Notes: generated by a model from the letters alone, not told the origin. Numbered from the stretch's first letter, positions 1 to 6,622 are shown. The stretch: DNA of 9,737 nucleotides from Bradyrhizobium sp. (GCA_025960445.1 JAICIT010000055.1:1-9737), one strand, 5' to 3'. Program-made: numbers and translations.

Positions 1-266
1 CAGCCAATGCGTTGGCCGCGGCATTTTATCCGACTTCGGTGAGAGCGACCGGCGTCGGCTGGGCACTCGGTATCGGCCGGATCGGCTCGATTGTTGGGCC
101 GCTGGTCGGCGGCATGCTCATGACGATGAAATGGAGCACGGCCTCGCTGTTCATGGCGGCGGCCGCCGCCGCCCTCTGCGCGGCATTGGCGGCGTTTTGG
201 CTGAGCCGCCTTGCCGGTATGGGAGGGACCGGCAAGCTGGTCCGCGAGGGACAACCGATCGCGTGA
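1..266 (+). CDS. MFS transporter, C-terminal fragment (aromatic acid:H+ symporter type)
   Basis: This is the last 87 or so codons of a transporter whose start lies outside the window. The reading frame is open from base 3 and ends at TGA 264-266. The fragment contains the stretch R-A-T-G-V-G-W-A-L-G-I-G-R-I-G-S-I-V-G-P, a pattern I know from late helices of the aromatic acid:H+ symporter (AAHS) branch of the major facilitator superfamily (relatives of PcaK and BenK). A glycine-rich helix, a short Lys-Trp loop and a final alanine-rich helix follow, ending in a short charged tail of roughly 20 residues. The protein would sit in the inner membrane and import an organic, probably aromatic, acid with protons. 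The substrate cannot be told from this fragment. The CoA-transferase 230 bp downstream on the other strand could fit the same kind of acid catabolism, but that link is only positional. Confidence 0.85.
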   Translation, partial: ANALAAAFYPTSVRATGVGWALGIGRIGSIVGPLVGGMLMTMKWSTASLFMAAAAAALCAALAAFWLSRLAGMGGTGKLVREGQPIA

Positions 267-326
267 TACAGGTTGCTTCTAAGGTGGCGAGCGTGAACCG
301 GTGATGGAGCTTCAGATGGAGCGCAG

Positions 327-491
327 ATGGTGAACGACGACAAAGAGACGAAGGCACGCAACCGCGAGATCGCCCGCAACGAGAGCGAAAGGCAAATCAT
401 CGGCGACATCCGCGTCAGCGCATGGGCGATCGGGATTGCGGTGATCGCAGCTCTCGTCGTCGTCACCTGGATATTGATTCAGAACAGATAG
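327..491 (+). CDS. Small single-helix membrane protein, 54 residues, unknown function
   Basis: This short gene starts at ATG 327 and ends at TAG 489-491. A GGAG at 318-321, inside ATGGAGCG, sits 5 bases before the start and makes a good ribosome binding site. An in-frame TGA at 294-296 rules out a longer form. The first 30 residues are strongly charged and hydrophilic (many Asp, Glu, Lys, Arg and Asn). Residues about 31-51 form one hydrophobic helix rich in Ala, Ile and Val with two Trp, and the tail is only Gln-Asn-Arg. The likely topology is a cytoplasmic N-terminus with one helix in the inner membrane. It lies 60 bp after the transporter on the same strand, so it may share its transcript. 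I do not recognise a family. The clean binding site and the sharp split into charged and hydrophobic halves support a real gene. Confidence 0.6.
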   Translation: MVNDDKETKARNREIARNESERQIIGDIRVSAWAIGIAVIAALVVVTWILIQNR

Positions 492-496
492 GCTGG

Positions 497-1702
497 TCAG
501 GCCACCGCGCCCGATGCCCGCAATTGCCTGATCGCGGTCTCATCATAGCCCGCCTGCTTCAGGATTTCATCGCTGTGCTCGCCGATGTCGGGTGCGCGCC
601 GCGGCTGGATTTTCTGGCTGCCGTCGACCCAGATCGGGCTGTTGATCGTCAACATGGTGTCGCCCTCGAACGGGACCAGTACCTCGTTTACGATCATCTG
701 CTGGTCGTATGGAATATCGTCCAGAATGCCGACGACGCCGAACACCAAACCGTTGCCGTCCAGGATGCGCCGCCATTCGGCGAGGTCTTTGGTGGCAAAA
801 ATTCCGTCGAAGATCTTGATCAACTCCAGCGACCGCGCGTGACGATCGGCCTTGGTGGCAAACCTGGGATCGCCGATGAAATCTTCGCGGCCCAGGCACC
901 GCGCCAGCGTCGGCCATTGCCGCTCTTCATTGAGCAGCGACAGAATGATCCAGCGTCCGTCCTTGCACTGGTAATGATTGGTGACCGCGTTTAGCGCGCG
1001 TTCACGCGGGCGTCGCTCCTGAAACTTGGCGCCGCATAGTTTGGCCTGGGCAAGCACCGACGCGGCCCAGACTCCGTTGGCCATCAGGTTCGAGCTGACA
1101 TGCGATCCCTTGCCGGTGCGCTCGCGCTTGTAGAGCGCGGTGACGATCGCGCCATAAAACGCCATCGCGCAGGGATGGTCGCCCATGCCCGCGACCGAGC
1201 GCGCCGGCGTGGTGTGCTCATCCGCGCGCACGAGATCCATCAACCCGGAACGAGCCCAATAGGCGTTGCTGTCGAAACCTGGCTTGTCGGCCTCTTCACC
1301 TTTCTCGCCGTAGCCGGTGAACGAGGCATAGATCAGTCGTTGATTGAGCGGCATCAATTCCGGATGAGTGATCCCCAGTCGCTTGCGAACTCCTGGCGGG
1401 AAATTGGTGATGAAGACATCGGCCTCAGCGACCAGGCGATACAGCACGGCCTGGCCTTCAGGCTTGGAGAGGTCGAGGGCGAGGCTCTTTTTATTGCGAG
1501 ACTCGAGCATCCAGGCGAAGTTGTGCGGGCTGGCAGGATAGCCGGGCAGGTTCGGCAGGTTGCGATAGGGATCGCCTAGGCCCGGCGGCTCGATCTTGAT
1601 CACGTCGGCGCCGAAATCCGACAGCACGGTGGCGGCCGCCGGCGCGGCGATAAAGCTCGCGCAATCCAAGACCTTCAGGCCTTCGAAGATGCCCTTTTCC
1701 AT
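497..1702 (-). CDS. Family III CoA-transferase (CaiB/BaiF family)
   Basis: The 401-residue product has the usual length and layout of family III CoA-transferases, which move CoA between carboxylic acids through an aspartyl-CoA thioester. The N-terminus shows the family's CoA-binding start (G-L-K-V-L-D-C at 8-14, then D-F-G-A-D-V-I-K-I-E-P-P at 29-40). Residues 94-106 (A-D-V-F-I-T-N-F-P-P-G-V-R) and 195-201 (E-R-T-G-K-G-S) are further family signatures. Asp175, in G-M-G-D-H-P, aligns with the catalytic aspartate of formyl-CoA transferase and CaiB. AAGGGGAG at 1713-1720 supports the ATG at 1702. The substrate is not readable from sequence; annotations such as formyl-CoA:oxalate or carnitine CoA-transferase would be over-calls. 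It lies 131 bp downstream of putA on the same strand but has a candidate promoter and operator of its own, so it is probably controlled separately. Its stop is only 5 bp from the convergent stop at 491. Confidence 0.93.
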   Translation of the reverse strand: MEKGIFEGLKVLDCASFIAAPAAATVLSDFGADVIKIEPPGLGDPYRNLPNLPGYPASPHNFAWMLESRNKKSLALDLSKPEGQAVLYRLVAEADVFITNFPPGVRKRLGITHPELMPLNQRLIYASFTGYGEKGEEADKPGFDSNAYWARSGLMDLVRADEHTTPARSVAGMGDHPCAMAFYGAIVTALYKRERTGKGSHVSSNLMANGVWAASVLAQAKLCGAKFQERRPRERALNAVTNHYQCKDGRWIILSLLNEERQWPTLARCLGREDFIGDPRFATKADRHARSLELIKIFDGIFATKDLAEWRRILDGNGLVFGVVGILDDIPYDQQMIVNEVLVPFEGDTMLTINSPIWVDGSQKIQPRRAPDIGEHSDEILKQAGYDETAIRQLRASGAVA

Positions 1703-1735
1703 GGTGCCGTCGCTCCCCTTAGATGCTGCTTGCTT

Positions 1736-1752
1736 ATTCCGTACTGTGGAAT
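1736..1752. promoter_or_regulatory. Inverted repeat ATTCC-N7-GGAAT, candidate operator of the CoA-transferase gene
   Basis: A perfect 5-bp inverted repeat with a 7-base centre (ATTCCGTACTGTGGAAT) lies 33 bases before the CoA-transferase ATG and just downstream of a possible promoter. The position suits a repressor site. The TTCC...GGAA shape resembles operators I associate with IclR-type regulators of acid catabolism, but no regulator gene lies in the window, so the family assignment is a guess. Confidence 0.35.
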
Positions 1753-1767
1753 CTCTCGATAGCCTGC

Positions 1768-1796
1768 ATTTGAGCGATGTTGGCGGCGCGATGCAA
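1768..1796 (-). promoter_or_regulatory. Possible sigma-70 type promoter for the CoA-transferase gene
   Basis: On the minus strand, TTGCAT (1791-1796) and TCAAAT (1768-1773) are separated by exactly 17 bases. Each box matches the housekeeping consensus only partly. Transcription would start near 1761, about 60 bases before the ATG, placing the ATTCC/GGAAT palindrome just downstream of the start site. Matches of this quality occur by chance, so this is a weak call. Confidence 0.25.
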
Positions 1797-1833
1797 CGGG
1801 TGAAGATCTAGACTCACGCCTCGCCGTCCGAAC

Positions 1834-4800
1834 TCAATCCATATCCGACATCAGTGCGGCGTTGCCGCCAACCGCGGCTGTATTGATAGTCACCGTCTGT
1901 TCGGTCGCGAAGCGCGTCAGGTAGTGCGGCCCACCGGCCTTGGGGCCGGTGCCCGACAATCCCTGGCCGCCGAATGGCTGCACCCCGACCACGGCGCCGA
2001 TCATGCTGCGGTTGACATAGACATTGCCGATGCCGACCCGGTCGATCGCGGCATCGATCGTATCGTCGATCCGCGAGTGAATTCCGAGCGTCAGGCCGTA
2101 GCCGCTGCGCTGGATCGATTGCAAAACGCGGTCAAGCTGATCGGCTTTATAGCGCACCACATGCAGGACAGGTCCGAATACTTCCTCCGTCAGTTGTGAC
2201 GCGTCTGCCAGCTCGAAAATATGTGGCGCGACGTAATTTCCATCGGGAGCAACTCCGGCGTAGTGCAGCACGGCCTGCTTCTTCATTCGCGCGATGTGCG
2301 CATCCAGCCGCTGCTTCGCTTCGGCGTCAATGACGGGACCGATATGGGTGGCGATGTCACGGGGGTCGCCAATCGTCAGCTCGCGCGCCGTGCCTGAGAT
2401 CATCTCTATCATTCGGTCGGCGACGTCATCTTGAACGAACAGCAGCCGCAAGGCCGAGCAGCGCTGGCCGGCGGAACGGAACGCGGAGGTAGCGACATCG
2501 TCGGCGACTTGTTCCGGCAGCGCGGTAGCATCCACCACCATCGCGTTAATGCCGCCGGTCTCCGCGATCAGCGGCACAATCGGCCCGTCCTTGGCCGCCA
2601 GTACCCGGTTGATCGCACGTGCGACTTCGGTCGAGCCGGTGAACACGACGCCGGCGATATCTGCATGCCCGGTCAACGCCGCGCCGATTTTGCCGTCGCC
2701 CGGCAACAGATGCAGTGCTGAACCTGGCACGCCCGCCGCATGAAGCAAACGAATGGCCTCAGCGGCAGTCAGGGGCGTTTGTTCGGCTGGTTTCGCAACG
2801 ACGGTGTTGCCGGCCATTAGCGCCGCGGTGATTTGCCCGGTGAAAATCGCCAGCGGGAAATTCCACGGCGAGATCGCGGCGAACACGCCCCGGCCGCGCA
2901 GCCTGAGCGTATTGCTCTCCCCGGTCGGTCCGGGCAGGGCCGTGCCATGTGCGAGTAGTTGGCGGCCTTCGGCGGCGTAGTAGCGGCAAAAATCAACAGC
3001 CTCGCGGACTTCTGAAACCGCATCGTCCAAAGTCTTGCCGCCCTCGCGCTGCAGCAGCGCGATCAAATGCGCGCCTCCTTGCTCCAGCAGGTCGGCGGCC
3101 TGCCCCAAGATTTCCGCGCGCTTCTCGGCTGGTGTTCGGCTCCACTCTGGAAATCCCTGACGGGCCGCAAATACAGCCGAGTTTGCATCATCCGGCGTTG
3201 CTTCGACGATGCTTCCAACAATTGTCGTTCCGTCTATCGGGCTGAGGATTGGTCGGACCGGGCCTGCTTTGGTCTTGCCGTCGATGAGCGGCGCTGCGCT
3301 GGCGGCGCGGTTTTCTGACGCGATTGCGTCGATCAACCGGTTCAACGCCGCGCGATCGCCGAATTCGATGCCGCGCGAATTCTGCCGTTGTGGTCGATAC
3401 AAATCGCGCGGCAAGAGAATTTTCGGGTTCCGCGCGTTCTCCGCTGTGCCGATGATGTCGGCAGGTCGCCTCAGCAATGTCGCAAGGGGAATTGCGTCAT
3501 CGCTTGCCATGGCCACAAAGGACGAGTTTGCGCCGTTCTCAAGCAGTCGCCGCACCAGGTAGGCGAGGAGATCGCGATGGCTGCCGACCGGCGCATAGGT
3601 TCTGCAGGCGATTGTTGGATAGTCTTCGCCCAATTGCGCGTACAGCGCCTCTCCCATGCCGTGAAGGCGTTGAAACTCGAAGCCACTTTCGTTCCCCACC
3701 AGTTCGAGAATGGTCGCTACTGTCAGCGCGTTGTGGCTGGCGAACTGCGGAAACAGCCGGGGCCGCAGGGCCAGCAGCTTTTGGGCGCACGCGATGTAAT
3801 TCAGGTCGGTCATCGCTTTGCGCGTGAACACGGGATAATCGTCAATCCCGCGTTCCTGCGCGCGCTTGATCTCGGTGTCCCAATAAGCGCCCTTCACAAG
3901 GCGGATCATCATTCGCCGATTTAGCGCGATCGCGAGTTCGTTGACGTAATCGATGACGGCGGCCGCGCGTTTCTGGTAGGCCTGGATCGCCACGCCAAAA
4001 CCGTCCCATGCTTTCAGCGAGGCGTCGCCAAACGCCGCAGCGATCACGTCCAGCGACAGCTCCAGGCGATCCGCTTCTTCGGCATCGACGGTGAAATTGA
4101 GATCGCAAGTTTTGGCGTGGCGCGCGAGCTCAATCAGTCGCGGCACCAGTTCGGCCATGACGCGTCGACGGCTTAGGGCCTCGAAACGCGGATGCAAAGC
4201 GGAAAGCTTGACCGAGATGCCGGGCCGATCGGGGAGGGGCCGATCACCCGCGATACGTCCGATTGCTTCGATCGCGCTCGCATAAGAACCAAAATAGCGT
4301 TCGGCATCGGCAGCGGTGCGGGCGGCCTCGCCGAGCATGTCGAACGAATAGCGCATCGCCCCGGACGAATGCGCGCGCGAGAGCGCTGCTTCGATGGTTT
4401 CACCGAGCACGAAGTGGCTGCCCATCAGCCGCATCGCCTGTCGCGTGGCGGCGCGTATCGCTGGAACGCCCAGCCGCTTTGCCAATCGTCCGATGGTTCC
4501 TTCCGGATTCTCGCCGGACTGAACCACGCGCGCCGACAGCCCGAGCGCCCAAGCCGAGGCGTTGACCAGAAACGCGCTCGATTGGGTCTCATGATGGACG
4601 AAATCGCCCTGGCCGAGCTTGTCTTCGATGAACTGATCGGCGGTGCGGCTATCAGGTACCCGAAGCAGGGCTTCCGCGAGCACCATCAGTGCCAGCCCCT
4701 CCTTCGTCGAGAGCGCAAACTCGCGAAGCATATCTTCGATGCCGCCGAGCCCGCGGTCCCCCGCGCGTATAGCCTCGATCAGACGCGTCGCGGTGGGGTC

Positions 4801-4920
4801 GATCTGCGCGTTCTGTTCGACGCTGAGGCGAGCGGCGTTAAGCAACCACGCCGCCATGACGCCATCATCGGGCGCATAGGGTGCATCGAACGTCGGCAAG
4901 GCTGATGTGCGTGAATTCAT
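1834..4920 (-). CDS. putA: Bifunctional proline dehydrogenase / L-glutamate gamma-semialdehyde dehydrogenase PutA (minimal type)
   Basis: PutA oxidises proline to glutamate in two steps, with FAD then NAD+, feeding electrons to quinone and NADH. In this 1028-residue protein, residues about 1-500 are the proline dehydrogenase half: alpha-helical arm (about 20-175), then the FAD barrel with D-A-E-E-A-D (279-284), R-L-V-K-G-A-Y-W (340-347) and Y-R... substrate helix Y-L-V-R-R-L-L-E-N-G (454-463), where Arg457/Arg458 bind the proline carboxylate. Residues about 555-1010 are the aldehyde dehydrogenase half: S-P-W-N-F-P (684-689, Asn687), NAD-binding F-T-G-S-T-E (760-765), general base Glu787 in A-E-T-G-G, nucleophile Cys821 in G-Q-R-C-S. 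There is no N-terminal ribbon-helix-helix domain, so it cannot repress its own gene as E. coli PutA does. The start is backed by the F-x-A-P-Y-A-P-D-D motif near the N-terminus, shared with Bradyrhizobium PutA (999 residues from memory); the ribosome binding site is weak. The extra length seems to lie mostly in the inter-domain linker near 545-570. Confidence 0.98.
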   Translation of the reverse strand: MNSRTSALPTFDAPYAPDDGVMAAWLLNAARLSVEQNAQIDPTATRLIEAIRAGDRGLGGIEDMLREFALSTKEGLALMVLAEALLRVPDSRTADQFIEDKLGQGDFVHHETQSSAFLVNASAWALGLSARVVQSGENPEGTIGRLAKRLGVPAIRAATRQAMRLMGSHFVLGETIEAALSRAHSSGAMRYSFDMLGEAARTAADAERYFGSYASAIEAIGRIAGDRPLPDRPGISVKLSALHPRFEALSRRRVMAELVPRLIELARHAKTCDLNFTVDAEEADRLELSLDVIAAAFGDASLKAWDGFGVAIQAYQKRAAAVIDYVNELAIALNRRMMIRLVKGAYWDTEIKRAQERGIDDYPVFTRKAMTDLNYIACAQKLLALRPRLFPQFASHNALTVATILELVGNESGFEFQRLHGMGEALYAQLGEDYPTIACRTYAPVGSHRDLLAYLVRRLLENGANSSFVAMASDDAIPLATLLRRPADIIGTAENARNPKILLPRDLYRPQRQNSRGIEFGDRAALNRLIDAIASENRAASAAPLIDGKTKAGPVRPILSPIDGTTIVGSIVEATPDDANSAVFAARQGFPEWSRTPAEKRAEILGQAADLLEQGGAHLIALLQREGGKTLDDAVSEVREAVDFCRYYAAEGRQLLAHGTALPGPTGESNTLRLRGRGVFAAISPWNFPLAIFTGQITAALMAGNTVVAKPAEQTPLTAAEAIRLLHAAGVPGSALHLLPGDGKIGAALTGHADIAGVVFTGSTEVARAINRVLAAKDGPIVPLIAETGGINAMVVDATALPEQVADDVATSAFRSAGQRCSALRLLFVQDDVADRMIEMISGTARELTIGDPRDIATHIGPVIDAEAKQRLDAHIARMKKQAVLHYAGVAPDGNYVAPHIFELADASQLTEEVFGPVLHVVRYKADQLDRVLQSIQRSGYGLTLGIHSRIDDTIDAAIDRVGIGNVYVNRSMIGAVVGVQPFGGQGLSGTGPKAGGPHYLTRFATEQTVTINTAAVGGNAALMSDMD

Positions 4921-4967
4921 CTAGGGATCCAGGTTCCGGTGCACATCATGCCGCCGGTGTTGGAATC

Positions 4968-4992
4968 GCGAAAGCGCTGCGATAGCTTTCGC
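4968..4992. promoter_or_regulatory. Perfect 8-9-8 palindrome in the putA divergent promoter region
   Basis: GCGAAAGC (4968-4975) is mirrored exactly by GCTTTCGC (4985-4992) across a 9-base centre. It lies 47 bases upstream of the putA ATG and 15-27 bases upstream of the two candidate starts of the divergent gene. A protein bound here could control both genes. In the plus-strand transcript it could also form a hairpin just before the ribosome binding site AAAAGGA at 5001-5007. PutA lacks a DNA-binding domain here, so a separate regulator is needed. In alphaproteobacteria this is usually the Lrp-type PutR, but this GC-containing palindrome is not an obvious Lrp site. Confidence 0.45.
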
Positions 4993-5019
4993 CGAATTTA
5001 AAAAGGAATGTGGTGGCGA

Positions 5020-5691
5020 ATGGGACTGGCGAACAGGGGGCGAGCAGCCGGCCGAGGCGGCTGGAGCTTTGCGTGCTTTGGCTTGGCGGTCGGCGTGCTC
5101 GGAGCGCTTTCATTTCTCGCGAGCGCACCAGCGTATTCGATCGAACTGAGCGCGCCCCAGGAAGCGCTTTACAGCTCGGTCTCGATTTTCCCGCCTTCGG
5201 CTCAACGCATGACGGTGTGCTATGGCTTCGTCTGCCGGCGCCGCGAGATGCTCGATTTCACCGCCGGCGATCGTAGTACCCTGACGCAAATCCTCGCCGC
5301 AGGCCGCGCGTCCGCAACGGCCGAACGGGCGGCGGTGCAGAAAGCGGTGATCTGGTTCGATCGCCGCATGGGGCCGATCATCGGCACCAACAAGCGCGTC
5401 GCGAAGGCGGATTTCCGCTACTTCGACGACAAGCACAATTATGATTGCTGGGACACTACTCGCAACACCACCAGCCTGCTTCTGGTGCTGCAGCAGTGGG
5501 GATTGTTAAAGCATCATGTGGTGGGCGATCCGCATTATCGCGGTAATGCGCTGGTGCTGCAGACGCCGCATAACACGGCGGTGCTTCTCGAGCGCGCGAC
5601 AAAGGCCGAATGGGTCGTCGACATGTGGCCGCGCGGCTATTTGCAGCCGCCGGATGTCATGAGAGTCGAAAAATGGGTCACCGAGGATTGA
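5020..5691 (+). CDS. Exported protein of unknown function with a candidate Cys-His-Asp (transglutaminase-like) triad
   Basis: I do not recognise a named family. Counted from the upstream ATG at 5008, the open frame has 227 residues. Residues about 19-42 form a hydrophobic segment ending A-S-A-P-A, a good signal peptidase I site after Ala42, so the mature protein of about 185 residues is probably periplasmic. The conserved-looking core holds Cys147 at the start of a helix (Y-D-C-W-D-T-T-R-N), His188 (T-P-H-N-T-A-V-L-L-E) and Asp205 (W-V-V-D-M-W-P-R). This order and the strand-like context of His and Asp match papain/transglutaminase-like folds, including bacterial transglutaminase-like cysteine proteinases. 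Cys71 and Cys76 flank a Tyr-Gly-Phe-Val loop and could form a disulfide. The 5008 ATG directly abuts AAAAGGA with no spacing, whereas ATG 5020 (12-base spacing) is more usable, so I chose it. The gene is divergent from putA. Confidence 0.75.
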   Translation: MGLANRGRAAGRGGWSFACFGLAVGVLGALSFLASAPAYSIELSAPQEALYSSVSIFPPSAQRMTVCYGFVCRRREMLDFTAGDRSTLTQILAAGRASATAERAAVQKAVIWFDRRMGPIIGTNKRVAKADFRYFDDKHNYDCWDTTRNTTSLLLVLQQWGLLKHHVVGDPHYRGNALVLQTPHNTAVLLERATKAEWVVDMWPRGYLQPPDVMRVEKWVTED

Positions 5692-5744
5692 GCGGTGCCC
5701 ACTCTCGCCGTTAGCAATTCAGCTTATTTGATTTTTTAGCCCCA

Positions 5745-5765
5745 CTCCCGGACTGGATCCGAGAG
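5745..5765. other. Stem-loop between convergent genes
   Basis: CTCCCGGA (5745-5752) and TCCGAGAG (5758-5765) can pair across a 5-base loop. On the minus strand all 8 pairs form, one of them G-U; on the plus strand one pair is a C/A mismatch. It lies 28 bp beyond the cold-shock gene stop and could help end that transcript, but no T-run follows it on the minus strand. The T6 run at 5732-5737 precedes the stem on the plus strand, which is the wrong order for an intrinsic terminator there. Confidence 0.3.
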
Positions 5766-5792
5766 GACGCTGCAATCAGTCACGCCGCCGCG

Positions 5793-5993
5793 TCAAACCT
5801 TGAGGTTCTCGGCCGAGGTCTTGCCACGATTGGCAACCTCTTCGTATTCCACTGTCTGTCCTTCGTTGAGGGTGGAAAGGCCGGCCTTCTCAACCGCCGA
5901 AATATGAACAAAAACGTCTTTGCCGCCACTCGAGGGCTGGATGAATCCAAAACCCTTGGTCGCGTTGAACCACTTCACAGTACCTTTAGCCAT
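5793..5993 (-). CDS. CspA-family cold-shock protein
   Basis: This 66-residue protein is a single cold-shock domain, the usual length for the family. It binds single-stranded RNA and DNA in the cytoplasm and melts secondary structure, acting as an RNA chaperone. It begins [10 protein letters not shown], then has the RNP1 motif K-G-F-G-F-I and the RNP2 motif V-F-V-H-I, and ends with the typical [10 protein letters not shown]. The nucleic-acid-facing Trp and Phe residues are all present. An in-frame GTG sits directly before the ATG, but I chose ATG 5993 because M-A-K-G is the family's normal start and GGAGA (6001-6005) lies 7 bases upstream of it. Rhizobiales carry several csp paralogues, so I give no numbered symbol. 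The long leader upstream suggests control at the RNA level, as known for E. coli cspA, although the leader sequences themselves do not look alike. Confidence 0.96.
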   Translation of the reverse strand: MAKGTVKWFNATKGFGFIQPSSGGKDVFVHISAVEKAGLSTLNEGQTVEYEEVANRGKTSAENLKV

Positions 5994-6020
5994 CACGTCG
6001 TCTCCGCGGGATCAAAGAAT

Positions 6021-6039
6021 AAAAACGGACCGCCGGTCC
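6021..6039 (-). terminator. Short GC hairpin plus T5, terminator- or attenuator-like
   Basis: On the minus strand GGACC-GGC-GGTCC (6039-6027) is followed after one G by TTTTT (6025-6021). The stem is only 5 bp, but every position pairs and it is GC-rich. It could end the sorAB transcript, whose last stop is about 245 bases upstream. If the cold-shock promoter lies further upstream, it would instead sit in the csp leader 28 bases before the ATG, where its stability could be temperature-dependent. Confidence 0.35.
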
Positions 6040-6170
6040 CCGCAAACCGGCATCTCCGGCGGGCGCACGATACGCGGTATGGCGCGGGCTTGATAGCTTA
6101 AACCATGGCTCCAAACCGGCAGAAAACGATGATTATTGCGGCACATTTGCCGTTTTTCGGCACTTCGCGA

Positions 6171-6189
6171 GCATTTGAGGTGCCAAATG
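6171..6189. promoter_or_regulatory. 18-bp palindrome CATTTG-N6-CAAATG overlapping a sigma-54-like motif
   Basis: CATTTG (6172-6177) and CAAATG (6184-6189) are perfect inverted repeats across 6 bases. On the minus strand the overlapping sequence TGGCACCTCAAATGC (6185-6171) places GG and GC at the 12-base phasing of sigma-54 promoters, with TGGCAC exact and TTGC reduced to ATGC. If used, it would start transcription near 6159, giving the cold-shock gene a leader of about 165 bases. Either the palindrome or the promoter reading could be coincidental. Confidence 0.25.
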
Positions 6190-6284
6190 AGCGGGAAATG
6201 CTGATTGCAACGGCAAGCCCGTTAATGCCGCATCCGGGTGCTGGGCAGGCCGCTTGCAGGCGCGCGATACGCGTGCGAGCCGTT

Positions 6285-6611
6285 TCAATAGGTAGCGGCG
6301 AGGTATTCGACGATCTTCGGGACGTCGGCATCGTCGATCGTCGCGCCGTAGACCTTGATCATCTTGGTCACTTCGGCCTGCCAGAAATCTTTTTTGAATT
6401 TTGGTCCACGGGGCTGGATGTTGACATAGTCCGCCGAGTGACAGGCCGTGCAATTGTTCTGCACCACCTCAAGATTGGGGCCAGGCTTGAACGCGGCGGT
6501 TTCTTCCGGAAGCTTGTAGTTGACGGGAGCCGCGGTGACGGCCCTGCCGAGACCAACTGCTGTGACAGCGCCGAGTGAGAGGAAGAGCACCAATGGAACG
6601 CGACGATTCAT
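6285..6611 (-). CDS. sorB: Sulfite dehydrogenase cytochrome c subunit SorB
   Basis: This 108-residue mono-haem c-type cytochrome takes electrons from the molybdenum subunit SorA and hands them to a soluble cytochrome c in the periplasm. Residues 5-27 form a Sec signal peptide, with likely cleavage after Val-Thr-Ala27. Haem attachment is Cys54-Thr-Ala-Cys57-His58, and Met84 (T-K-M-I-K-V-Y-G) is the likely sixth iron ligand. The P-R-G-P-K-F-K-K-D-F-W segment (67-77) is, as I recall, typical of SorB. The same frame stays open upstream into sorA, but ATG 6611 is chosen because it gives the signal peptide and has GAGGAGA a few bases upstream. Only 11 bp separate it from the sorA stop, so the two genes are co-transcribed and probably form one enzyme, as in Starkeya novella SorAB. 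Confidence 0.93.
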   Translation of the reverse strand: MNRRVPLVLFLSLGAVTAVGLGRAVTAAPVNYKLPEETAAFKPGPNLEVVQNNCTACHSADYVNIQPRGPKFKKDFWQAEVTKMIKVYGATIDDADVPKIVEYLAATY

Positions 6612-6622
6612 GGCTGTTCTCC

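Larger units (their letters stand above)
5994..6284 (-). other. Non-coding stretch: csp leader/promoter region and sorB downstream region
   Basis: About 290 bases lie between the sorB stop and the cold-shock gene ATG, with no convincing coding region on either strand. The stretch holds a short hairpin followed by T5 (6021-6039), an 18-bp interrupted palindrome (6172-6189) overlapping a sigma-54-like motif, and a TGCCG-TTTTT-CGGCA stem (6148-6162). It most likely combines the end of the sorAB transcript with the promoter and leader of the cold-shock gene. I see no clear sigma-70 promoter. Confidence 0.5.

Noticed and set aside
422..994. 190-codon open frame on the plus strand
   Set aside because: It overlaps the 3' end of the small membrane protein gene in another frame and then runs antisense to the CoA-transferase. 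It has no independent support.
4192..4905. 237-codon open frame on the plus strand
   Set aside because: It is antisense to the N-terminal part of putA, with composition typical of a shadow frame and no recognisable motif.
5712..5737. Intrinsic terminator for the exported-protein gene ending in T6
   Set aside because: The bases before the T-run form only a 3-bp stem with mismatches, so no real hairpin supports termination there.
6148..6162. TGCCG-TTTTT-CGGCA as a terminator
   Set aside because: The T-run is in the loop, not after the stem, and no T-tract follows on either strand.
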